Part shown: piece by piece, positions 1 to 8,502 of the stretch
How positions within the stretch are numbered: the first letter of the stretch is position 1
How the letters are laid out: the number at the start of each line of letters is the position of its first letter
Assembly (NCBI RefSeq): GCF_035609205.1
Contig: NZ_CP141184.1
Location: forward strand, 1,054,001 to 1,118,000
Source: Hymenobacter sp. GOD-10R
GTDB taxonomy: Bacteria; Bacteroidota; Bacteroidia; Cytophagales; Hymenobacteraceae
Direction: 5' to 3'
DNA length: 64,000 nucleotides
Translations under genes and position numbers: made by a program
Notes under the pieces: model-generated
What the model saw: only the letters and a program-made list of their open reading frames with translations
The model's database searches: none
Told to the model about the DNA's origin: nothing

Positions 1-549
1 GTGCTTCTTTATTGAGGATAAGTAAAATTCCTCTCCGCCGTACAGCGTATCATTAACGATAGGAGCTTGTAGGTACATCAAATGCAAGCGAATTTGGTGC
101 ATGCGGCCCGTGACGGGTACGCACTGCACCAGTGTATGGCGAGCAAAAGCTTCCAGAGTTGTAAAATACGTTTCGGCAGGCTTGCCTTTAAAGGCTAAGC
201 GCGCTTTCCCTTTCGTCGTAGTTTCGATGCTGCGGTCTACCAACTTGTTGTCGAACTGGTGTACTCCCCAAGCAACGGCATGGTAAAGCTTCTGAACCTG
301 CCGGTTCTCAAACTGCATGGACAGGTGGCGGTAAGCCTCCGGGTTTTTGGCTAATGCTAGCGCTCCTGACGTCTCTTTGTCAAGACGGTGGCAAGCCTGC
401 ATGTCAGGATGATACTGACGAGCTAACCGCAGAATATTAGGTGCGTTGCCGACGCGCTCATCAAGTGTTGCTAAGAACGGCGGCTTATTGATGACCACAA
501 AGTCGTCATCTTCAAACAGGATTAGGTCTTTAAAATCGGGCTGCTTCAT
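1..549 (-). CDS. RluA-family 23S/tRNA pseudouridine synthase (partial, C-terminus off the edge)
   Basis: Isomerises specific uridines in rRNA or tRNA to pseudouridine in the cytoplasm. The visible 183 codons start with ATG at 549 and run off the left edge, so the C-terminus is missing. The family signature HRLDKETSG, containing the catalytic Asp, lies near residue 80, preceded by the typical VINKPP motif near residue 20. A later GRMHQIRLHL stretch matches the conserved RNA-binding motif of RluA/RluD enzymes. There is no S4 domain ahead of the catalytic core, so it resembles the short RluA-type proteins rather than RluD. The exact target uridine cannot be told from sequence. The next gene upstream on the same strand (histidine kinase) ends 39 bases away. 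Confidence 0.88.
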   Translation of the reverse strand, partial: MKQPDFKDLILFEDDDFVVINKPPFLATLDERVGNAPNILRLARQYHPDMQACHRLDKETSGALALAKNPEAYRHLSMQFENRQVQKLYHAVAWGVHQFDNKLVDRSIETTTKGKARLAFKGKPAETYFTTLEAFARHTLVQCVPVTGRMHQIRLHLMYLQAPIVNDTLYGGEEFYLSSIKKH

Positions 550-588
550 AATAGGCTACAAAGGTACGCCAGAGAAGCTTAGCCCAAA

Positions 589-1671
589 CTAGCTAGGTTG
601 GAGTTGATCATGCTCCAACTCAACAGCCATGCTTTTCGGCTTGGTAAGCTTGAACTCTAACGTAGTACCCTGTCCGACTTCGCTACGGACCCGGATAGTA
701 GACTTATGTGCTTCTACGATATGCTTACTGATGGCTAGACCTAGGCCTGAGCCACCAGAGTCACGCGAACGACTTTTGTCAATACGGTAAAACCGTTCGA
801 AAATGCGGTTCTGATGCTGTTTTGCAATCCCTTCTCCATCATCATGGACTCGGATATTGACTGTTTTATTGCCTTCCATCAGTGAGACAATCACATGACC
901 ACTCTCCCGGCCATACTTAATAGCATTATCGATCAAATTGACAAGTACCTGGCGGATGCGGTTGCGGTCAGCCAGTACAACCACATTGGTAGCAGTCGGT
1001 TTAGGCAGCGATAATTCCAGCGTTACTTGTCGTTGAATAGCTTTTAGCTCCAGCTGCTCAAAAATCTCCTGAATAAGGAGAACTAAGTCGAATGGCTGTT
1101 TGCGCAAACGCACAACGCCTTTTTCCAACTGGGCTATCGTCACTAAATCCTGCACTAACGCATCGAGCGTGTCGAGACTGTTAGCTGCTTTCTTCAGAAA
1201 CTTCTGACGCAAGAATTCATCGTCGACGTCGCCATCTAATACGGTGTGCAGAAAGCCTTGGGCGGCGAAGATGGGCGTTTTGAGCTCGTGCGACACGTCG
1301 GCCAAAAACTCGCGTCTGAGTACCTGTAGGCGTTTGAGCTCGTCAATCTCGTGCTGCCGACGCTCAGCCATCTGCAAAATCTCGTCGCGTATGCGCTTCA
1401 GCGGTTCTGGACGAAATAGAAATCGGTTGGAAAGCTTGCGGAATTCCTTACGCTTGATGTTTTCTAGCCCTGCGTAGATATTGTTGATTTCCTGGAAGAT
1501 TAACGCTTCAAAGGATAGATAAACCAACAAAAAGCACGCAGCAACCGTGACGCCACCAGTCAGAAAGGCTTGGCGGAACGGTAACGTAGGTCCTAACCAA
1601 GCAAAGGTGGTAAGTACGCCGGCCACGAGCAGGGAAAGTAAAATTGCGATGGCACGGGAAGAAAGATTCAC
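589..1671 (-). CDS. Membrane sensor histidine kinase (PhoR-like)
   Basis: Two-component sensor that autophosphorylates on His and passes phosphate to the regulator encoded just upstream. Two transmembrane segments sit at about residues 6-27 and 33-56 with almost no periplasmic loop, so it probably senses a membrane or cytoplasmic cue, or a partner protein. The HisKA phospho-acceptor motif DVSHELKTPI places the His at residue 128; an N box (DNAIKYG) and G boxes (DDGEGI, GSGLGLAI) form the ATPase domain. Start codon is GTG. The kinase lies 165 bases behind the response regulator gene on the same strand, as in PhoB/PhoR pairs. A role in phosphate control is only suggested by domain resemblance; no pst genes are visible. 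Confidence 0.9.
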   Translation of the reverse strand: MNLSSRAIAILLSLLVAGVLTTFAWLGPTLPFRQAFLTGGVTVAACFLLVYLSFEALIFQEINNIYAGLENIKRKEFRKLSNRFLFRPEPLKRIRDEILQMAERRQHEIDELKRLQVLRREFLADVSHELKTPIFAAQGFLHTVLDGDVDDEFLRQKFLKKAANSLDTLDALVQDLVTIAQLEKGVVRLRKQPFDLVLLIQEIFEQLELKAIQRQVTLELSLPKPTATNVVVLADRNRIRQVLVNLIDNAIKYGRESGHVIVSLMEGNKTVNIRVHDDGEGIAKQHQNRIFERFYRIDKSRSRDSGGSGLGLAISKHIVEAHKSTIRVRSEVGQGTTLEFKLTKPKSMAVELEHDQLQPS

Positions 1672-1836
1672 AGGAGAATTGTGGGTTGGGTTAGTTGATA
1701 TATTGCTAGAATGCTCCGTTTTATAGTTGGCACTGCTACCGTCGGAACCAGGACCATAGTGCTTTTGCCGGCGATAACGCCGAGCCGCTACTCCCGCAAT
1801 CAGCCTAGCAACACATCAACTAACGCAACATGCACC

Positions 1837-2613
1837 TTAGTCCGTATTGAATTTATAGCCCACTCCCTTGATGGTTTGGATGTGGTGGTCGCCGACCTTC
1901 TCGCGCACCTTACGCACATGCACATCGACGGTGCGCGCTAGTACAAAGACATCATTGCCCCAGATGTTCTGCAGCAATTCTTCGCGGCCGAACACTTTGT
2001 GCGGCGAAGTAGCAAGGAAGGCAAGCAGTTCGAATTCTTTTTTGGGGAGCGTAATCTTACGACCATTCTGGAACACAGCAAAGCCAGTCCGGTCAATCTT
2101 GAGGCCGTTGATTTCGATCGTGTCGGAGATAAACTGCGGATCTTTATCGCGGCGCACGTGGGCGGCGAGCCGGCTCAGTAGAGCCCGTGGCTTGATTGGT
2201 TTGGCAATGAAGTCGTCGGCACCGGCTTCAAAGGCGGCTACTTCCGAGAATTCCTCGGCGCGCGCAGTCAAGAAGATGATATAGGTTTCCTTGAACCTAG
2301 GTTGCTCCCGTAGTTGCTGACAGGTGGCAATGCCATCTAGCTGAGGCATCATCACGTCGAGCAAAATAATGTCGGGGTTAAACTGCGGTGCTATTTCTAG
2401 CGCTTTACGCCCATCAGGGGCACTAGCTACCTCGTAGCCTTCTTTGCGCAGGTTGTATTCCAGTAGCTCTACAATGTCTGGGTCGTCATCTACTACCAAG
2501 ATTTTGTAGGTGTTAGCGTTGGCGGCTGGTTGCACGGTACGGGGTTTTTGGTTGTAAAAGAAAATGCGCGAAGACAAAAATACCGGTTGCCGAGCGGCGA
2601 GGCATGTTACCAT
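1837..2613 (-). CDS. OmpR/PhoB-family response regulator
   Basis: DNA-binding partner of the downstream histidine kinase. Receiver domain begins at about residue 37 (KILVVDDD); the phosphorylated Asp is in ILLDVMMPQLDG (residue 86 of the long form) and the conserved Lys in FIAKPIKPRAL. A winged-helix Trans_reg_C domain follows, with ELLAFLATSP, VFVLARTVDVHVRKVREKVG and the final IKGVGYKF signature. The first ~35 residues are not receiver sequence; a GTG at 2535 would remove most of them and is a plausible real start. Ends 165 bases before the kinase gene. Regulated targets unknown. Confidence 0.92.
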   Translation of the reverse strand: MVTCLAARQPVFLSSRIFFYNQKPRTVQPAANANTYKILVVDDDPDIVELLEYNLRKEGYEVASAPDGRKALEIAPQFNPDIILLDVMMPQLDGIATCQQLREQPRFKETYIIFLTARAEEFSEVAAFEAGADDFIAKPIKPRALLSRLAAHVRRDKDPQFISDTIEINGLKIDRTGFAVFQNGRKITLPKKEFELLAFLATSPHKVFGREELLQNIWGNDVFVLARTVDVHVRKVREKVGDHHIQTIKGVGYKFNTD

Positions 2614-2640
2614 ATTGTGAAGCCGCTGCCGTAAGGGTAT

Positions 2641-2669
2641 AAAAAAAGCGACTCGTCGGAGTCGCTTTT
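2641..2669 (-). terminator. Intrinsic terminator after the DUF3108 gene
   Basis: Perfect 7-bp stem GCGACTC/GAGTCGC (2648-2654 with 2659-2665), 4-base loop, followed on the minus strand by a run of seven U. It lies nine bases past the DUF3108 stop codon and separates that gene from the two-component pair. Confidence 0.85.
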
Positions 2670-2677
2670 ATAAAAAG

Positions 2678-3505
2678 TCAGTTTTGAGCTACCAAATTCA
2701 ATCGATTTTTCAGGCCTTGATATTTATACATATCAATCTTGACTGACCCCACAAACATCTCGGCTTGGATAAGTACCGGAATCTTATTGCGGTCATCAGA
2801 CAAGTAAACAGAAATAGCATTCTCGCCACGGAAGAGCTTATTGCTGGGCATCTTAGGTACTAAGCGAATGGTGCGGATGACGCCCGCTTTTGTTTCCACG
2901 GTTTCTCTGCCTTTGTAGATAACGTCCATGGTAAACACATCCTTGTCGAAAAAGCCCTGAACCCGGATAACTTCACCTGGCCGTCGTTGGTCGTAGTTAA
3001 GCGTACGTAAGTAATACACGCCGCTCACAATGTCCTGCACATTATTTGGTACCTTAAAGCTTTCGTGCTTGGCCGGTTCTTGCTCTTTTTTCTTGGTTTC
3101 CACTGCCACCATGTCGTGGGTATGGTCAAAATCAACCGTCTCCTTCTTCCGATAATGGTTTTCTTCGATGTTACGGAAGAACTTCTGCGGAAGAATACTC
3201 GCTGTATCGATGTACGATCGCCATGTGTCACGTACGCGCATGAACAAGTCGAAGGAGCCGTTGGTACGGCCCGTGACGGTAGCACGGTAACAGGGGCGGT
3301 CATTCACCCGGTGAAGCTCGTTCGAAACTTCAATCGTGGCTTCTGCCGCGTTGATAAGACCATAATGCACTTTGTAGCTGAGCACTTCACCCCGCGTAAA
3401 GCTGGTATTTGGTAAAGTGCGGGTGCCTTCTGAAAGCTGAAACGCCGTCAAAGTTGCGCAAAATAGTAGAAGTGCAGGAGAAATAGATAGCCAGCGACGC
3501 TTCAT
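2678..3505 (-). CDS. DUF3108 domain exported protein
   Basis: Recognised as a DUF3108 protein by the FTRGEVLSYKVHYGLINA opening, the D-T-W-R-S-Y-I-D segment and the GRETVETKAGVIRTIRL and FLFRGENAISVYLSDD-like segments. The family's biochemical role is unknown; members are exported and often described as outer-envelope associated. A signal peptide (KRRW then a hydrophobic run to about residue 25) argues for the ATG at 3505 rather than an ATG six codons upstream. A Bacteroidota-type -7 element (TATCTTTG, minus strand) sits 50 bases upstream. It is a single-gene unit closed by its own terminator. Confidence 0.82.
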   Translation of the reverse strand: MKRRWLSISPALLLFCATLTAFQLSEGTRTLPNTSFTRGEVLSYKVHYGLINAAEATIEVSNELHRVNDRPCYRATVTGRTNGSFDLFMRVRDTWRSYIDTASILPQKFFRNIEENHYRKKETVDFDHTHDMVAVETKKKEQEPAKHESFKVPNNVQDIVSGVYYLRTLNYDQRRPGEVIRVQGFFDKDVFTMDVIYKGRETVETKAGVIRTIRLVPKMPSNKLFRGENAISVYLSDDRNKIPVLIQAEMFVGSVKIDMYKYQGLKNRLNLVAQN

Positions 3506-3554
3506 GAGGAGGCTAAGATACAATGTAGCTGAGCTAGCTCAAAAGCGGTGCCAG

Positions 3555-3562
3555 CAAAGATA
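3555..3562 (-). promoter_or_regulatory. Candidate -7 element TATCTTTG upstream of the DUF3108 gene
   Basis: Exact match to the Bacteroidota TAnnTTTG element on the minus strand, 50 bases before the chosen ATG. No TTTG at -33 is visible at the right spacing, so support is partial. Confidence 0.4.
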
Positions 3563-3680
3563 GATAGGAGGGTGATAAGTAATTAAGTGCCATGAAGGTA
3601 AGCGAAACCTAGGTACTTAAATGTAGCAAGCATACGTAAAAGTTACGTTCACGGCTTTTGTAACTATTTAAGAATAAATA

Positions 3681-3711
3681 AAAAAGCCCTCCCATTTCTG
3701 GGAAGGCTTTT
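3681..3711 (-). terminator. recA intrinsic terminator
   Basis: Inverted repeat AAAAGCC(C)TCCCA/TGGGAAGGCTTTT with a short ATTTC-like loop and U-run on the minus strand, 23 bases beyond the recA stop codon. Confidence 0.8.
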
Positions 3712-3733
3712 AGTAAGGTGCAAGCACCCGAAA

Positions 3734-4813
3734 TTATTCGTCGTCCTCGTCGACTGACTCGTCAGTTGGGATAGCAGCCAAGGCAGCAGCAGGCTCGCCT
3801 TTTACCATGGCCCGGATCTTAGCTTCGATTTCGTCAGCTAGTTCATGGTTGTCGAGCAGAATTTGCTTCACGCCTTCACGGCCTTGACCTAGACGGTCGC
3901 CGTTATAGCTAAACCAAGAACCCGATTTGGCAATGATGCCCATGTCGACACCTAGGTCCAGAATCTCACCGACTTTGGAAATGCCTTCGCCATAGAGGAT
4001 GTCAAACTCAATAACCTTGAAGGGCGGCGCTACTTTGTTTTTCACCACCTTCACCTTCGTGCGGTTACCGGTTACGTTGTCTTTGTCTTCCTTGATCTGG
4101 CCAATACGACGGATATCAAGACGGACAGAAGCATAGAACTTCAGTGCGTTACCACCAGTGGTTGTTTCAGGCGAGCCGAACATTACCCCAATCTTCTCAC
4201 GAAGCTGGTTGATGAAGATGCACAAGCAGTTGGTCTTGTTGATGGTACCCGTGAGCTTACGGAGTGCCTGGCTCATGAGACGAGCGTGCAGACCCACTTT
4301 CGAGTCGCCCATGTCGCCTTCTAGTTCGCCTTTAGGTACTAGCGCTGCTACAGAGTCAATTACGATGATGTCTATGGCACCGGAAGAGATCAGCTGGTCG
4401 GCGATTTCGAGAGCTTGCTCACCATTATCAGGCTGGGCAATCAGCAAGTTCTCGGTGTCAATACCTAGCTTCTCAGCGTAGCTCTTATCGAAAGCGTGCT
4501 CGGCGTCGATGAAAGCCGCCATACCACCTTTCTTCTGTGCCTCGGCGATGCAATGCATGGTCAGCGTCGTCTTACCCGACGATTCTGGTCCATAGATTTC
4601 AACGACACGACCGCGTGGCAGACCGCCAATACCGAGGGCGATATCGAGGCCGAGCGAACCAGTGCTGATGGATGGGATATCAGACACCTTGTTGTCACTC
4701 AGTTTCATGACCGTGCCTTTGCCGTAGCTCTTATCTAGCTTATCTAAGGTAAGCTGAAGCGCCTTTAATTTCTCGGCGTTAGGATTGACGGCTTTGTCAG
4801 TGGTTGCAGCCAT
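3734..4813 (-). CDS. recA: Recombinase RecA
   Basis: Forms the ATP-dependent filament on single-stranded DNA that drives homologous pairing and, in bacteria with LexA, triggers self-cleavage of the repressor. Walker A is GPESSGKTT at residues 75-83; the MAW-type segment, the DNA-binding loops (L1 around [18 protein letters not shown]2 around [25 protein letters not shown]) and the C-terminal acidic tail (ESVDEDDE) are all present. Length of 359 residues is normal for the family. The gene stands alone between its terminator and a 261-base upstream region that holds two hairpins. No LexA gene is in the window. Confidence 0.98.
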   Translation of the reverse strand: MAATTDKAVNPNAEKLKALQLTLDKLDKSYGKGTVMKLSDNKVSDIPSISTGSLGLDIALGIGGLPRGRVVEIYGPESSGKTTLTMHCIAEAQKKGGMAAFIDAEHAFDKSYAEKLGIDTENLLIAQPDNGEQALEIADQLISSGAIDIIVIDSVAALVPKGELEGDMGDSKVGLHARLMSQALRKLTGTINKTNCLCIFINQLREKIGVMFGSPETTTGGNALKFYASVRLDIRRIGQIKEDKDNVTGNRTKVKVVKNKVAPPFKVIEFDILYGEGISKVGEILDLGVDMGIIAKSGSWFSYNGDRLGQGREGVKQILLDNHELADEIEAKIRAMVKGEPAAALAAIPTDESVDEDDE

Positions 4814-4865
4814 TAGAATGGAATTGAATATAAACTTAGAGTTTGTGAAGGTAAGCTTTTGGAGC

Positions 4866-4903
4866 CGGTTTTACAACCGTTTAGTGGTCCGTCTGACCAC
4901 TAA
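4866..4903. repeat. Two adjacent inverted repeats upstream of recA
   Basis: CGGTT/AACCG (4866-4870 with 4875-4879) is followed directly by TTAGTGGTC/GACCACTAA (4881-4889 with 4895-4903, 5-base loop). They lie 53-90 bases upstream of the recA start in a 261-base gap. They could be an operator, a 5' leader structure, or the terminator of the upstream acetyltransferase gene, though no U-run follows. Confidence 0.5.
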
Positions 4904-5074
4904 GGAAGACCCTTTCGGGGCTGGCTATTGGTAACATAGCACGTCTATATTTTGTCCCCGCAATGCTAAAAATATTTGCTGAATTTTCCTGCTGAAAATG
5001 TGTGATAAACGCCTTAAAAGCGCTTGTGCTAGGTACTGGCTGTTGCTCAGATTATTAGCTTTTTCAAAAGGCTT

Positions 5075-5695
5075 TTAGGCAGAAAGTGAGTACGGTCTCG
5101 TGGCGGCATCTTGCGCCTCACTACGAGCAAACGCGAAGTAGCGAATCTCTGGTTCCGTTTGGCGCAAAGGCCACAGCCGCGGGCGCGTAGGTAAGGGGCG
5201 GAAACCAACATGCTTGGCTACCGCATGACTGCGGTAATTATCGGCGTAGCAGCGAATATCGAGGCGACCCGCATTGATGGCAGCGCCGAAGCCAAACTGC
5301 ACGGCAGCAGTCAAAGCTTCCCGGGCGTAGCCGTGTCCTTGAGCCGTAGCGGCCAAGTAGTAGCCTAGCTCAGCTGTAGCTGGCTGGCTCCAGGTGGGCT
5401 TCAAGCTGATATCACCTAGGTATTCGCCCGTAGTGGTATGCCAGATGCCGAGTACAAACAGACGTCGCGCCTGCCAATCTTGCTGGAAAAGCTTTATAAC
5501 TCGCAGCCCATCTTCCAAGGTGCGTACGGCCGCAACTCGCGCCGGAAAAGCGTGCTCAAGTCGTGCCCGATTTTCCTGAATAAGGTGAAAGAAAGCACTT
5601 GCGTCGGTTGGTTCGTAAGGCCGAAGCGTAAGCCGGGTCGTGTGAATGGGAACCCACGCGGGTGCTTCAACAGATAGTGAATCAGCAACGTGCAT
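5075..5695 (-). CDS. GNAT acetyltransferase, RimJ/RimL type
   Basis: Transfers an acetyl group from acetyl-CoA to an amine, possibly a ribosomal protein N-terminus by family resemblance. The family opening TTRLTLRPYEPTDASAFF is near residue 20, followed by GEYLGDISLKP (central strand), ELGYYLAATAQGHGYAREAL (acetyl-CoA pyrophosphate loop, Q/R-x-x-G-x-A variant) and the C-terminal NYRSHAVAKHVGFR motif that typifies RimJ/RimL-like members. The ATG at 5695 gives a protein starting 13 residues before the domain; an ATG 32 codons upstream would add an unrelated arginine-rich stretch. Substrate unknown. Confidence 0.85.
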   Translation of the reverse strand: MHVADSLSVEAPAWVPIHTTRLTLRPYEPTDASAFFHLIQENRARLEHAFPARVAAVRTLEDGLRVIKLFQQDWQARRLFVLGIWHTTTGEYLGDISLKPTWSQPATAELGYYLAATAQGHGYAREALTAAVQFGFGAAINAGRLDIRCYADNYRSHAVAKHVGFRPLPTRPRLWPLRQTEPEIRYFAFARSEAQDAATRPYSLSA

Positions 5696-5893
5696 AAAAG
5701 GAGGAGATAGAATACGAACTACACGTACGCACAAACGAGACCAAATGGTTGGCTCCTTTGGGATTGCCGTATTCTGTACTAACCCGTGCATTTGAACGCC
5801 GTTAAGCTACTGTACCTAGTGCAACAACGCACTAGCAGATTCTAGAAGCTAGCTCTAGCTAACTTTTTATCAGGAGCTTAAAACGTAAATAGA

Positions 5894-6787
5894 ATGACAA
5901 CTATAACAGGACGACTCACGGGCAAAGTTGCTATCGTGACGGGCGGTGGCGCCGGCATAGGCGAAGCCATCAGTAAAAAGTTTGCTAAGGAAGGAGCTTC
6001 CGTAGTAGTCGTAGGCTTTGCCGAAGATCCGGTGCGGCAAGTTGTAGAGGAGATTATCGCAGTTGGCGGGCGGGCAGTGGCATTTACGGGCGATATCTCA
6101 GACGAGCAAACGGCGCAGGCCTGCGTACAGACTGCTGTTGACCAATTTGGTAAGCTCGATGTACTAGTTAACAATGCAGGTGTTTTCCCGGCTACTTCTA
6201 CGCTCGATAAGTATCCGACCGAAGCGTTTGAGTACATGATCAAGAACAACATCTACTCAAACTTCATGATGACGCGGGCAGCGTTGCCTTACCTACAAAA
6301 GACCAAAGGAAACATTGTGTCAGCGGGTTCGGAGGCTGGTCATATGGGCGAGCCGCAGAACACACCTTACGGTGGCACCAAAGGCTTTGTGCATGCCTTC
6401 CAACGCGGAGTAGCTGTTGAGCAGGCGAAGTTTGGCGTACGGTCTAATGTTGTTGGTCCAGGTCCAATTGATACGGCTTGGACGCATAAGGAAACCGGCC
6501 CAATGGATGCGAAAATGGAAAAGCTGACGGTACAGGGCGTGCCATTGGGTCGCCGGGGTACTACGGAGGAAGTAGCTAACGTGTATGCCTTCTTGGCTTC
6601 CGATGAAGCTAGCTATGTAACGGGTGCTACTTATTATGTCGATGGGGGCGTGACCATCTCGAAAGGCCCACACGGCGACGATGTACCGAGCGACCTAGCC
6701 AAAGAGCCGGAAGGCACACTAGCGCTAGAACACGAGAAAGACGGTCACACCAAGATCCGTCAGCAGGATGCTGGCCACATGCTATAA
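5894..6787 (+). CDS. SDR-family oxidoreductase
   Basis: NAD(P)-dependent dehydrogenase/reductase with a Rossmann fold. The cofactor motif GGGAGIGEA is at about residue 18, NNAGVF near residue 90, and the catalytic Tyr/Lys pair is in YGGTKG (Y-x-x-x-K). The C-terminal TGATYYVDGGV segment is the classical SDR ending. An extra charged tail of about 40 residues follows (residues ~255-297: HGDDVPSDLAKEPEG and EHEKDGHTKIRQQDAG). Active-site Ser is probably in VSAGSEAG. Single gene with its own terminator; upstream is 100 bases with several CTAG tetramers. Substrate cannot be predicted. Confidence 0.88.
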   Translation: MTTITGRLTGKVAIVTGGGAGIGEAISKKFAKEGASVVVVGFAEDPVRQVVEEIIAVGGRAVAFTGDISDEQTAQACVQTAVDQFGKLDVLVNNAGVFPATSTLDKYPTEAFEYMIKNNIYSNFMMTRAALPYLQKTKGNIVSAGSEAGHMGEPQNTPYGGTKGFVHAFQRGVAVEQAKFGVRSNVVGPGPIDTAWTHKETGPMDAKMEKLTVQGVPLGRRGTTEEVANVYAFLASDEASYVTGATYYVDGGVTISKGPHGDDVPSDLAKEPEGTLALEHEKDGHTKIRQQDAGHML

Positions 6788-6811
6788 GCAGCGACTATCA
6801 GCCACTAAAAA

Positions 6812-6840
6812 AGCCCTTCCGAGCAGGAAGGGCTTTTTAG
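6812..6840. terminator. Bidirectional intrinsic terminator
   Basis: Perfect 9-bp stem AGCCCTTCC/GGAAGGGCT with 5-base loop, flanked by an A-run on the left and a T-run on the right. It sits between convergent genes (SDR on plus, 147-residue unknown on minus) and can serve both. Confidence 0.88.
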
Positions 6841-6868
6841 TTTTATTGGTAGTAATATCTGAGACGAA

Positions 6869-7312
6869 TTATTTCTTAATGGCTACACTTCGTGAATCGG
6901 GGTAGCTGTGTTGGGCTGGACTACCGAGTGCTTGTTGCGTACGCATCACGTTGACCTGGCGAGCTGCTTCGTTGAAGAACTCTAGGCGGCGAATGAGCAT
7001 CTCTTTCGTTAGCACCCGCCCTTCAGGGGTTCGCATGAAGGCTTTTTTATCCTCCAAAATGCGGCGCATGACGGCTTCAGTTTGCGACTCATGCTGCAAG
7101 TACTGCTGGTGGAACTCGGCTAGCCGCTCAAGGCCCTGTGTAGCTAACCGGAAATGTTCACCGCCTTGGTTGAGAACTTCACAAAGCACATAGACTTCCA
7201 ACGGTAGTGAGGTCTGCAACGCGGTTGTGCGTAAGTCGAGCCCTGCTTGCAACGCTTCCAGCAAGATTTCCACGTTGCGCTCAAACTGCTGATAGTAGCC
7301 CGGAACTTCCAT
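6869..7312 (-). CDS. Hypothetical helical protein
   Basis: 147 residues, not recognised. It has no signal peptide or membrane segment and reads as almost all alpha-helix, rich in Glu, Gln, Leu and Arg (for example RNVEILLEALQAGLDLRT and MRRILEDKKAFMRTPEGR). It lies 128 bases behind the MoxR gene on the same strand and ends at a shared bidirectional terminator, so it may be co-transcribed with moxR. A cytosolic helper or adaptor is possible but this is only a guess from composition. Confidence 0.6.
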   Translation of the reverse strand: MEVPGYYQQFERNVEILLEALQAGLDLRTTALQTSLPLEVYVLCEVLNQGGEHFRLATQGLERLAEFHQQYLQHESQTEAVMRRILEDKKAFMRTPEGRVLTKEMLIRRLEFFNEAARQVNVMRTQQALGSPAQHSYPDSRSVAIKK

Positions 7313-7440
7313 CTTTTCAGGTAATCAATTACTAGTTATCGTTTATCAATTGTTCAGCAATCTATCACTTAATATCTAGCCAAGAAGCATCAACAAAGCC
7401 AAGAACCTGGCTTTGGAGCGACCCAGTAGACGCTAAATGA

Positions 7441-8406
7441 TTAGAGGAGCTCTTTAATGATCTGCTCGACGGTGATGCCTTCGGCTTCGGCTTTGAAGTT
7501 GCGCACAATGCGGTGGCGCAGGATAGGCAACGCTATAGCACGCACATCCTCGATATCGGGTGAGTACTTGCCGTTGAGCAAAGCATTGCATTTTGCGCCT
7601 ACAATTAGGTGCTGCGAGGCTCGCGGACCCGCGCCCCACTCGAGCAGTTGGCTGATACGAGCGGGAGCACGCTCCGTATTGGGCCGCGTTTTATGCACCA
7701 GGTTCACGGCGTACTCTATTACGTTGTCAGCTACTGGTACGCGCCGCACCAAGTGCTGGTACGCTTGAATATCAGGTGCGTGAAGTACTTTGCTTACACT
7801 AGGCTTTTTATCCGTAGTAGTATTCTTCACGATTTGCAACTCCGCCTCGTAGCTTGGGTAACCTAGCTCGATATTGAACATGAAACGGTCGAGCTGCGCC
7901 TCCGGTAGTGGATACGTTCCTTCCTGCTCGATAGGGTTTTGGGTAGCTAGCACGAAGAACGGACGATCTAAAGCGTAGCGCTTACCGGCCACCGTTACCG
8001 AGTACTCCTGCATGCTTTCCAAGAGGGCTGCCTGGGTTTTGGGCGGGGTGCGGTTAATTTCGTCTGCTAACACAATGTTGGCGAACACCGGACCGTGCAC
8101 AAACTGGAAGTTACGCTCCTGCGTCAGCGTCTCCGAGCCTACGATATCCGAAGGCATCAGATCGGGCGTGAATTGGATGCGGTTGAACGACAAATCGAGC
8201 GAGTCGGCAATCGTCTGGATCAGGAGCGTCTTGGCGAGGCCTGGTACTCCTACCAATAGGCAGTGGCCTTGAGAAAAAACGGCCGTTAAGACCAGCCGCA
8301 CGACTTCATCTTGTCCGATGATTACCTTACCAATTTCCTGCCGCAGCGTTTGGTAGGAGGCAGCCAGCGCATCGGCGGCTTCTTTGTCGGAAGAGAATGT
8401 ACGCAT
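7441..8406 (-). CDS. MoxR-family AAA+ ATPase
   Basis: Chaperone-like ATPase that remodels or activates partner proteins, often ones with von Willebrand A domains. Walker A GVPGLAKT is near residue 57, Walker B (VLADEINRTPPK) near residue 112, sensor 1 ATQNPIEQEGTYPLPEAQLDRFMF near residue 155: all are MoxR hallmarks. The usual partner genes (DUF58, BatA, BatB) are not next to it here; instead it follows the SurA-like isomerase gene, separated by a hairpin at 8427-8490. A BatD-like gene exists at 58.4 kb, so the usual cluster is dispersed at least in part. Confidence 0.92.
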   Translation of the reverse strand: MRTFSSDKEAADALAASYQTLRQEIGKVIIGQDEVVRLVLTAVFSQGHCLLVGVPGLAKTLLIQTIADSLDLSFNRIQFTPDLMPSDIVGSETLTQERNFQFVHGPVFANIVLADEINRTPPKTQAALLESMQEYSVTVAGKRYALDRPFFVLATQNPIEQEGTYPLPEAQLDRFMFNIELGYPSYEAELQIVKNTTTDKKPSVSKVLHAPDIQAYQHLVRRVPVADNVIEYAVNLVHKTRPNTERAPARISQLLEWGAGPRASQHLIVGAKCNALLNGKYSPDIEDVRAIALPILRHRIVRNFKAEAEGITVEQIIKELL

Positions 8407-8422
8407 GTAAGAGGGCTATAAG

Positions 8423-8490
8423 CAAAAAGCTAGGAGTAGAAGTGAGCAGCAGAGCAATACTACTAACTCCCGACTTCTAACTCCTAGCTT
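8423..8490 (-). terminator. Hairpin with U-run between the SurA-like gene and moxR
   Basis: Arms 8427-8443 and 8473-8490 pair over 17 bp with one bulged base; the minus strand then reads TTTTTGC. The 29-base loop contains a second GGGAGTTAGTAG copy of the arm-like GGAGTTAGAAG, so it has a small internal direct repeat. It could terminate or attenuate transcription into moxR. Confidence 0.6.
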
Positions 8491-8502
8491 CTGTACTGAT
8501 TT

